Source: Polyangiaceae bacterium (GTDB lineage Bacteria > Myxococcota_A > Polyangia > Polyangiales > Polyangiaceae). Taken from it: 64,000 nucleotides of DNA. The notes beneath the pieces were generated by a model, which did no database searches, had not been told where the DNA came from, and worked only from the letters and a program-made list of their open reading frames with translations. Position numbers and translations under genes: made by a program. Location of the stretch: NCBI GenBank assembly GCA_013214025.1, contig JABSRN010000140.1, forward strand, positions 62,001 through 126,000. Direction: 5' to 3'. Below, piece after piece: positions 25,129 to 32,259 of the stretch. Numbering within the stretch: position 1 is the stretch's first letter; every line of letters starts with the position of its first letter.

Positions 25129-26400
25129 TCAGCTCGCGGGGGCCAGCAGCCGGCGGCGCCCCATTAACACCAGTCCCCCCACTGCCAGAACCCCACCGGC
25201 AACATACAGCTCTTCCCATTTGGCTCCCTGCGCCATCAGCGCTGTCACTGCGATGGCAATCGGGACCACCCACAGCCCGCGCGGGGGAAGAGCCGCATCC
25301 CCCCGCCGACTCAGACACCAATACGCCAGAATGGCAGCCAGGTATTGCGCCAACACGGCAACGCTAGACAGTACGAACAGTCCCTCCAACGAGCCCACGC
25401 TGACCAACAGCACAATCCCGAAGGCGGATAGCCAGAGCGCCAGCTGCGGCACATCGCGCTTGTCTTCACGACCGATGAGCTCACCCAAGACATCTTTGCG
25501 CCCGAGCGCCGCGAGATATCGCGGGGTCAGCGCGAACATGCCGAAGGCGATGCCCATCGCAGAAATGGTCGTACCGATAGTCGCCAGAGTGCCGACGCCG
25601 TCTCCTCCCAAGGTCCGGGCGGCCTCCGCGATCGGTGAACCACTCCGAGCCAAGCTGGGCAACGCGCTGACGCAGGCCGCGTGCAACAACGAATAGAGCA
25701 CGGCTACACACGCCAATGTCCCCAGGGTCGCCATGGGAACAGAACGGCGAGCGTTTCGCACGCTCCCCGCGAGCACTGGCACAACTTCGAAACCCTGAGT
25801 CGCGAATACGACCACCAAAACAGCGCGGGACAATCCCCCAGCGTCGGGGACGACAGTTTGCGCGGGAGTCACGCCATTCGTCAGGAAAAGCCCTACGAGA
25901 AGCAACAACGGCACTAACTTGATCACCGTCATGGCATTCCAAACGATCGCGCTGGGAGACAAGCCCAGGCTCGCCACTAGAGCGAAACTGAGCGCGCAAA
26001 GCACTGCCACCGCGCTCTCGCTCACATTACATAACTGCTGAACCGCCGGGGCGACGTGATGCCCCAAGCCTGCCAGCACAGCCCCGGCGCTGAACAAGGC
26101 AGCCACATAGGCGATCCAGCCGACGAAGAACCCGGCGGTCCCACCAAATGCCTCCCGAGCCCACACATAGGGGCCGCCGTTCTCCCGGTATCGCGCGCCC
26201 AGTCTGGCGTAGACCAGCGCGATGGGCACCAGACACAACACTGTCAGCGGGTACACCGCGACGCCGAGGTAGCCCGGTATGGATTCAGCGACCGCTGACG
26301 GAGCGAAAAATATCCCCACTCCCACCGTGCCGTTCACGCCCAAGGCCAGTAGGGAGGGAAGCCCCAGGGGGCGCTCCGTCCCGCCGGCATCTGGGCTCAC
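25129..26400 (-). CDS. APC-family amino acid/polyamine permease
   Basis: A 423-aa protein with about 12 TM segments. TM1 contains the unwound-helix motif GVNGTVGVGIFFAPS and the TM2-3 region contains ARYRENGGPYVWAREAFGG, both typical of the APC superfamily. TM6 contains VFATQGFEVVPVLAGS. It would import or exchange an amino acid or amine. Its ATG overlaps the stop of the PrkA gene by 4 bp (ATGA), so the two are translationally coupled. Confidence 0.85.
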   Translation of the reverse strand: MSPDAGGTERPLGLPSLLALGVNGTVGVGIFFAPSAVAESIPGYLGVAVYPLTVLCLVPIALVYARLGARYRENGGPYVWAREAFGGTAGFFVGWIAYVAALFSAGAVLAGLGHHVAPAVQQLCNVSESAVAVLCALSFALVASLGLSPSAIVWNAMTVIKLVPLLLLVGLFLTNGVTPAQTVVPDAGGLSRAVLVVVFATQGFEVVPVLAGSVRNARRSVPMATLGTLACVAVLYSLLHAACVSALPSLARSGSPIAEAARTLGGDGVGTLATIGTTISAMGIAFGMFALTPRYLAALGRKDVLGELIGREDKRDVPQLALWLSAFGIVLLVSVGSLEGLFVLSSVAVLAQYLAAILAYWCLSRRGDAALPPRGLWVVPIAIAVTALMAQGAKWEELYVAGGVLAVGGLVLMGRRRLLAPAS

Positions 26401-28646
26401 AACAGCTCGCTGTATCGCTCGCTGACGAGCACGGCCGCGGCATCAGCCGCCGAGCTATCTTGGTATGCAAAATCGCTCTTGAGTCGTGAGAGAGCGCGCT
26501 CCGCCGCCTCCCGCTGGTGGTCATCCAGTCCTGTGGCATCATCGCGAACGAGCACTACGAGATCGCGACACAGCTTGGCCACCGCGCCACTTCGTTCCTT
26601 GAACACGGCGTTCTTGATGCGCCGAATTTCGTCACGAAATACGTCTTGATTATCGACTTTTTGGCCTGGGTTTTCGATGGCCCACGCGGCGATACGACCA
26701 AGAATCGCGTTCCTAAATTGTTCGCTGCTGTCGGGAGTCCCAATCAGCGTCTCCACCTCTGCCATCAGCGACTCGTCGGGCTCTTCGTAGGATCCGGTGT
26801 GTTCGTTCAACACTTTTTCGCCCTTCACCGCAAAACTTACGTGGTGAACGTAGCGATCGAACATGTCGTGATATTGCCCTTCGTCGACGATTCCGCTGGC
26901 GCCGCGGAGCTCCAGTTCCAACGCGTCAAGCAATCGCACACGCAGCCCCTTGCGAAATTTTTCGTGGTCGTGATAGCCGCCGTCTGTCGCCTCCTGCTGC
27001 AACCAGACAAATTCCCCCGGGCCTTCACACAGCTCGTCGAGTTGGTCAAGCACCGCGAAAGGCGACAAGTAATCGTATCTCTCGCTCTGGGCCGCGTCCA
27101 ATAGGACCGTCCGCATCTCGCGCGGGCTGGCTCCGATACTGCCCTCGTAAATCGGGTAGGCGTCGGTCTCAGTGTACACTTCCCCCAGATTGGCACGTAG
27201 CAACTTGGCTGTATCTTCGTCGAGACGCTCTGGAGTGGCACCCGACGTATAGAGCTCCATCTTCTCCACCACGGTCAGGCTAGAGATCACCTCTTTCAAG
27301 GCCTCGCCGTACTGTTCCGCTTCCGGGCGGCGCATTCGGGTCAGGACTGCAAAGATCGCGGCCATGGACGTGGCGTGCGGCGCCACATGGCCCCCGACTT
27401 GCGGTACGATCTGAGCCTCGTAGATGGCGGTCTCGTCGGCGTAGTTTCGTAGATAGCCCGCTCGCACCAATTCGAAACGGCCACGAAAACTCTCAAATTC
27501 GTGGTGGTCACGGAACGCCGCCAGCTGAATTTCGTTCACGCTGGCGATCATCACCGCATTCAGTTGGACGTTCTGCGAAGCGAGGGCGAACTCCCCTGTT
27601 TCGATGGTCTGCTGCAAATACTTGAAGGCATCCAGCGGTCGCTTGAACAAGTCGGAAAATTCTAACAACCCGCCGGAGGCATCGATCAGTTCGCCATAGG
27701 CCTCGTACAGAGTCAGAGATTGCAGCGACGTGGGCAATGCCCCTACGGAGCGATCGGCGGTGAGTTGTCGCTCACCGGCATCCACTGACAGGTGGGGCCC
27801 GATCGTCACGGCACCGCAGCGGTAACGCTTGGATATAAAGTAACGCTCCACTTGCACATGGCGCAGAACGCTTGCCAAATCGCCGTCGTAGTCGGTGAGC
27901 AGCGCGGAAAATATTTCCCGATTCTTGTGGGACAGCTCGCCGTTCATCAGCCACTGGCTGGGCAGATCCGATACGTCATTTTCCGAATAGAGCTTCGTCA
28001 ACAGTTCGCGGCGCTGCGTGCGCGGCAGCAAGAACAAGGGGTGGTCCCGAAATTCGATCCGTAGCCGGGCGTCAATTTCCTCCTCGGGTAGGTGAGCGTA
28101 GCTGGCTAGCGTCTCGCCGGTGCTGTGGCTGCGGTCGAATCCGATGGCGCCACTGAGCTTGCTCTTCGTGGGGAAAACCCAATGGAAGCGATACAGCGCC
28201 CCGTCATCCAGGCTTGAGTAGTGCTCCAACGCACGAATCATGCAAGCGGCTACCGTGGACTTGGCGGAGCCGTTGGGGCCGTGAAGCACAGTGAGCCGGT
28301 TGGACCGCCCCTCCCGAGCGAAGTTCCTTAGAACTCGGTACACTTCGGACTGGATCTCCTCCTGCCCGACCAGTCGCAAGCGATCGGCCTCTGACTGCTG
28401 CAGCCACGGGAGATCGAATAGCTTGAACCGGGACAGCGTGCCCCACGGTTTCTCGACGGTTGTAGACCCCCAGTGATCGAACACGTCCTTCAGATACTGG
28501 ACCGAATCGCGACAGAACAGTGGAGGCGCGGCTTCGAGCAGCTCAAGGTACTCCCCGAACGACAGCGACCGTTTCTCGTCAGCGAACTTACGTTGGATCT
28601 CATCAGAGATCCTTCCGAGATCACCCAGAATCCCACCCTCGGACAT
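26397..28646 (-). CDS. prkA: PrkA-family serine protein kinase/AAA+ protein
   Basis: A 749-aa protein. PrkA-type AAA domain with Walker A GPNGSAKST (about 123-131) and the preceding RLRLVGQEEIQSEVYRVLRN. The family-specific segments VFPTKSKLSGAIGF, ASVNEIQLAAFRDH and FRGRFELVRAGYLRNY are present, as is a PrkA C-terminal region with QDVFRDEIRRIKN. The family is known from Bacillus PrkA and E. coli YeaG, which act in stress and sporulation physiology. The usual neighbours YeaH and YcgB/SpoVR are absent. Instead an APC permease gene is coupled by a 4-bp overlap. The length is longer than YeaG (about 640 aa). In mechanism it may act as ATPase/protease-like rather than kinase. Confidence 0.85.
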   Translation of the reverse strand: MSEGGILGDLGRISDEIQRKFADEKRSLSFGEYLELLEAAPPLFCRDSVQYLKDVFDHWGSTTVEKPWGTLSRFKLFDLPWLQQSEADRLRLVGQEEIQSEVYRVLRNFAREGRSNRLTVLHGPNGSAKSTVAACMIRALEHYSSLDDGALYRFHWVFPTKSKLSGAIGFDRSHSTGETLASYAHLPEEEIDARLRIEFRDHPLFLLPRTQRRELLTKLYSENDVSDLPSQWLMNGELSHKNREIFSALLTDYDGDLASVLRHVQVERYFISKRYRCGAVTIGPHLSVDAGERQLTADRSVGALPTSLQSLTLYEAYGELIDASGGLLEFSDLFKRPLDAFKYLQQTIETGEFALASQNVQLNAVMIASVNEIQLAAFRDHHEFESFRGRFELVRAGYLRNYADETAIYEAQIVPQVGGHVAPHATSMAAIFAVLTRMRRPEAEQYGEALKEVISSLTVVEKMELYTSGATPERLDEDTAKLLRANLGEVYTETDAYPIYEGSIGASPREMRTVLLDAAQSERYDYLSPFAVLDQLDELCEGPGEFVWLQQEATDGGYHDHEKFRKGLRVRLLDALELELRGASGIVDEGQYHDMFDRYVHHVSFAVKGEKVLNEHTGSYEEPDESLMAEVETLIGTPDSSEQFRNAILGRIAAWAIENPGQKVDNQDVFRDEIRRIKNAVFKERSGAVAKLCRDLVVLVRDDATGLDDHQREAAERALSRLKSDFAYQDSSAADAAAVLVSERYSELL

Positions 28647-28812
28647 CTGCTAACTCTATCACAATGAAACACCCTGTCCGGCGAATGCTAGGCGTAGGCG
28701 CGCGCTGACTATTAGGCGGCGTAGTTCTCGCCTCCCTTGTCGGCGTGTTCCGCCCGCCCTGTTTCGCCGCTAGGTGTCAACGGTCTGACGACCGAGCACC
28801 GCCCATTCCGGC

Positions 28813-29307
28813 CTATTTTACGGTAATCGGGAGGCTGAGGTTTTCGCGCTCCACGCGACACTGCTTCTCGGTGCAGACGGAAAAGTAGAACTTCCCGGAA
28901 ACGGTCTGCGAGCCGGATGCGATCGGAGTGAACTCAACGGTCATGACAGCTCGCCGACCGTCAACCTTCGCGCCGCGGCTCACTTCACTCTTGAACTTCA
29001 GCTTGCCGTTTTTTGCGCTCTTGAACTTGTAAGGATAATCCTTGTTCGCTTTAAACGGCGCCTTCGCAACGAGAACGATTTCGATCTTGGCGGGTTTGCC
29101 CTTCTCGTACGATCCGGCCTTACGTAGGTCCAACTCGAAGGCGGCATTGGAGATGTGCTGCGTCAGCTGGCTCGCGTCAGGAAGCGCGGGCTCGGATGCC
29201 CCAGCAGTGGTCGCGGCAGACAACGCGATCCCCAGAAGCAGCGACGTCCCCAGAAATTTCCGCGGGAGATTGAGGGGAGAATATCGACGGAAATCAGGCA
29301 TCGTCAT
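28813..29307 (-). CDS. Secreted protein resembling a DsbD N-terminal domain
   Basis: A 164-aa protein. Signal peptide with hydrophobic core FLGTSLLLGIALSAATTAGA. The mature part is a small beta-sandwich with Lys-rich strands and ends with YFSVCTEKQCRVERENLSL. This 'C-x-(4-5)-C-x(1-3)-E/P' ending resembles the thiol-containing DsbD-alpha/N domain, which receives electrons in the periplasm. No DsbD membrane or thioredoxin domain is attached or nearby. The assignment is by motif only; a lone immunoglobulin-like periplasmic protein is the alternative. An in-frame second Met (MPDF) is an equally possible start. Confidence 0.5.
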   Translation of the reverse strand: MTMPDFRRYSPLNLPRKFLGTSLLLGIALSAATTAGASEPALPDASQLTQHISNAAFELDLRKAGSYEKGKPAKIEIVLVAKAPFKANKDYPYKFKSAKNGKLKFKSEVSRGAKVDGRRAVMTVEFTPIASGSQTVSGKFYFSVCTEKQCRVERENLSLPITVK

Positions 29308-29433
29308 CTAGTACGCACGCCTCGCCCCAAAAGTTCCGCAGAAGTGACTATTTCGCACCACGCCCGGAGCGGCTGCCAATAGGCAGAGAAATGGGTGCTG
29401 GCGTGAGTTCCGCCTGACCGGCGCAAACCGGGC

Positions 29434-30735
29434 CTAGCCGAGGATAACAACGATCGCCATGCCCACTAGAAGCATCACAACAGCGACTATCGCGGGAAGC
29501 ACCCAGTTCGGGCGGCTGCCCATCGGCAGGGCGTCCTGAGTCGCGCTCATGGGAGCGGTCGGCGCTCGGGCACCCGACGGCGCCTCGACCGCAGCGAAGG
29601 CATCGTCCATAGCTCCCAAACTGTCGTCTTCGCCAAAGAAGTCATCAACGCCGGCGTCCGCCCCACTCGTGGGGGGCAGTACCACGGCCATTTCGTTCCT
29701 TTTCGCAGCAATCAGCGTGTCGAGCTCAGATTCCGGAATCTCCGCCCATTCGGCGTGGGTACCACTGAGGCCAAAAGCCTGACCCAGCGCGTCAGCAAAG
29801 GCGCCAATCGACGCCGTACGAACCGCAGCAGTCTTCTTCAATGCGTTGGATATCGCTCGATCGAGGGTCGGCGGTAGAGGGTGCTCCTGCTTGCACTCCA
29901 CCTGGCTCGGCGGAACTGGCTCCTTCGTCAAGATCTCCAATAGGATGCTGGGACCGTTAGTGCCGTAAAAGGGGACGCGTCCTGTCAACATCTCGTAGAC
30001 GATCGCCGCCATCGCCCACACATCGGCGCGGTGGTCGAGAGTGTCGAGGCCCTGAGCTTGCTCCGGTGCCATGTAGAAGGGCGATCCGATCGTGGTGCCC
30101 ATCACAGTTAGTTTCTTAGCGGTCTCGCCTTTGTCTTTCACTGAGCCAAAATCGAGCAACTTGACGATATCGCCGGCGCTCGTCTGACAAAGGAACAGGT
30201 TGTCGGGCTTGAGATCGCGATGCACGAACTTGCGAGCATGCGCTTCGCCCAAACCCAGCGCGGTCTGGCTCATCATGCGAATAACTCGTGCGGGCTTCAG
30301 TATTTTCTCGCGTTGCAGAGTGCTGCGCAGCTCCTCGCCGTACAGAAATTCCATCGCCAAGACGTAACTGTCGTCCGTCGTCGCCTGAAAGTCGGTCACC
30401 TCAACGATATAAGTATGCGGGAGCTGGCAACTGACGTCGTACTCACGCTTGAAGCGCTCAACCGAAACCTCATCGTGAGCGATTTCCGCATGCAGTATCT
30501 TCAGCGCGACACTACGCCTCTCATACATGTCTAGGGCCTCATAGACCCGGCCCATTCCGCCGTCGGCTACCACTCGGCGGATCTGATATCGAGAACAGAT
30601 GAGCTGCCCCACGCGAGGATCGCCGTCATCCGCTTGGACAGGAACCTGAGTGGCGCTATGCAGTAGGGCGCCTTCGACAGGACAAAACCCTGCCTCGTCG
30701 GGGTACAATCTCCCACAGACCCGGCAGGCCTTCAC
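29434..30735 (-). CDS. Ser/Thr protein kinase with N-terminal zinc ribbon and C-terminal membrane anchor
   Basis: A 433-aa protein starting at GTG 30735. The first 20 residues contain a short zinc-ribbon (CRVCGRLYPDEAGFCPVEG). The kinase domain (about 50-310) has a modified Gly loop VADGGMG with Ala in place of the first Gly, the catalytic Lys in VALKIL, HRDLKPDN, DFGSV and APEQAQG. A long acidic linker (DDFFGEDDSLG) precedes a C-terminal TM helix (WVLPAIVAVVMLLVGMAIVV) with only a few residues after it. The protein is thus tail-anchored, with the kinase in the cytoplasm. This N-zinc-ribbon kinase class is common in myxobacteria. The coiled-coil zinc-ribbon gene lies just upstream. Confidence 0.85.
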   Translation of the reverse strand: MKACRVCGRLYPDEAGFCPVEGALLHSATQVPVQADDGDPRVGQLICSRYQIRRVVADGGMGRVYEALDMYERRSVALKILHAEIAHDEVSVERFKREYDVSCQLPHTYIVEVTDFQATTDDSYVLAMEFLYGEELRSTLQREKILKPARVIRMMSQTALGLGEAHARKFVHRDLKPDNLFLCQTSAGDIVKLLDFGSVKDKGETAKKLTVMGTTIGSPFYMAPEQAQGLDTLDHRADVWAMAAIVYEMLTGRVPFYGTNGPSILLEILTKEPVPPSQVECKQEHPLPPTLDRAISNALKKTAAVRTASIGAFADALGQAFGLSGTHAEWAEIPESELDTLIAAKRNEMAVVLPPTSGADAGVDDFFGEDDSLGAMDDAFAAVEAPSGARAPTAPMSATQDALPMGSRPNWVLPAIVAVVMLLVGMAIVVILG

Positions 30736-30788
30736 CCTTCGCCTCGCTGCTCGGGCCCGGTCACAAGATCTGTCTCCAAGCTCCGGCC

Positions 30789-31556
30789 CTACTCTTCGGC
30801 TGACGCGGCTTCTGCCGGCGCCTCCGCCTCAGCTTCGCCTTCTGGCGGCGGTGGCTTGAAGTAGATGATTCGATTGCAGCTGGCACATTGCTCAAAGTCT
30901 TCGCGACGGCGCATCTTCTGAAACATTTGCGGCGGAATCAGAATGTTGCACTCGCTACATTTTCCGTCCGTCGTGTACGCCAGAGCGTTGCCGCGTCGCT
31001 TCCGAATCATCTCGTAACGACGAAACATCACCGGCGGCACGTCCTGGCTCAGCACGTCGCGCTGGACATGCTTTTCGTCGGCCTCTTTTTGCAGCCCGGC
31101 TAGGCGAGTAGATAACTCCCCTTCAGTCGTGCCCAGCTCGCCGGACAGTGTGTCGCGCTCGGCTTGAGTGGCATCTATATCGGACCGAGCCTGCTCAGAA
31201 AGGGCTGCGAGCTTCTCAATTTCCAACTCACGGTCGCGATAGAGTCGGCGTAATTCTTCTATCTCGCGTTGCCCGGCGTTGACCTCGCGCTCGGTTCGAC
31301 AGCGCGCGAGCTTTTCGCGGGATCGCTCCATCTGAACGCTCATGGTCCGCGCCTCTTGGATCAACCCGCCACGGACGTTATCCATCTCGTCGGCGCTGGC
31401 GGTGGCGGCCTGGTGCTTCTGCTCAAGCTCCGACAGCTTGTCCTTCTTCTCCTCCAGTGCGGTACGCTCCCGGCTGAGTTCGTCTTCCAAAGCCTGAAGG
31501 GCGGAATCTAATTGCGATAGCCCCTCGAGGGCGTCGACTTGAGCTTCTATGTTCAC
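30789..31556 (-). CDS. Coiled-coil protein with C4 zinc-ribbon (zf-RING_7 type)
   Basis: A 255-aa protein. Residues about 1-165 form a long coiled coil (heptad-rich, QLDSALQALEDELSRER onwards). A C4 zinc ribbon follows at about 198-230 (GKCSECNILIPPQMF ... CASCNRIIYF). The end is Glu/Ala/Pro-rich. This is the widespread 'zinc ribbon, C4-type' family whose chlamydial member CdsZ acts with type III secretion. In most bacteria its role is unknown and it often sits next to DUF34/Nif3-like genes, which are not present here. The ATG is followed at once by the coiled coil. Its stop lies about 50 bp before the kinase gene. Confidence 0.8.
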   Translation of the reverse strand: MNIEAQVDALEGLSQLDSALQALEDELSRERTALEEKKDKLSELEQKHQAATASADEMDNVRGGLIQEARTMSVQMERSREKLARCRTEREVNAGQREIEELRRLYRDRELEIEKLAALSEQARSDIDATQAERDTLSGELGTTEGELSTRLAGLQKEADEKHVQRDVLSQDVPPVMFRRYEMIRKRRGNALAYTTDGKCSECNILIPPQMFQKMRRREDFEQCASCNRIIYFKPPPPEGEAEAEAPAEAASAEE

Positions 31557-31675
31557 TTGGAAGAGGGCTCCTTGCCTTGTTTTAAGCTGTATACCGGCCT
31601 GGCTACGCCAAATCGACGCTGAGCGGAACCCCCCCTGGCAAATCGCGATCTGCTTTGGGTGTACGAGGAGGATTC

Positions 31676-31717
31676 GTGCTGAAGCATCATTTATTTTTGG
31701 ATTTGGACGGCGTCTGA
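31676..31717 (+). other. 13-codon open frame with strong ribosome site, HAD-like start
   Basis: GTG 31676 follows GAGGAGG by 5 bases and reads LKHHLFLDLDGV before TGA. FLDLDGV is the start motif of HAD phosphatases. It may be a decayed gene, a leader peptide or chance. Confidence 0.2.
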
Positions 31718-31776
31718 ACGGAGTAAAAAATGCGCTTAGTGGAAGGTGATGCGCTGGGGAATTAGGGAGAAAACAG

Positions 31777-31850
31777 TGGGCCCACCTGGGTTCGAACCAG
31801 GAACAGCCCGGTTATGAGCCGGGGGCTCTGACCGATTGAGCTATGGGCCC
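31777..31850 (-). tRNA. tRNA with CAT anticodon, probably Ile2 (lysidine type)
   Basis: A complete 74-nt cloverleaf on the minus strand. Acceptor GGGCCCA/TGGGCCC, D arm GCTC/GAGC, anticodon stem CCCGG/CCGGG with loop CTCATAA, T arm CCTGG/CCAGG with TTCGAAC. CCA is not encoded. Acceptor positions 4 and 5 are C-C, matching the C4-G69 and C5-G68 pairs that TilS uses to recognise Ile2 in E. coli, unlike the other CAT tRNA in this window. The Ile2 call is inference; elongator Met is the alternative. Confidence 0.8.
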
Positions 31851-32259
31851 CGATGGCACCGACGGTGACCACCACGACTGCAACCCCAACGACAAGGTAG
31901 GGATGGCAAGCGCGTGAATCTTCAGACGAGCGTCGCCCGGATAAGGACGAAAATCGGCGAAGGTTCGGTGATTCTGTGGAGATCGGCGATGCACGGACGG
32001 GAAACGTAATGCATGGGCGAGAACGGAGCAACCGTCGCGGCTGCCCCCCAGCGCAGTCTTTTCCCTTGAGCATCGCCGACTTGCCCGGATTTGCCCGGCC
32101 ATCCGGCACGGCGCCTGGGAGCAAGTGCGACTAGGGGGCCGGCCGTGACCCTCCTGAGTCCTCCCTCAGGGCTGAGATCGCGGGGATGGACGCTGTTGCG
32201 TTGGGGATGTAACGCTGAACTACGTCCGTCCATCGGGGATAGACGCTCCCGGGGAACAG
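31851..32259. other. Divergent spacer between tRNA and uvrA
   Basis: No gene is supported on either strand. It should hold the tRNA and uvrA promoters. I do not see a clear LexA-type box. Confidence 0.35.
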
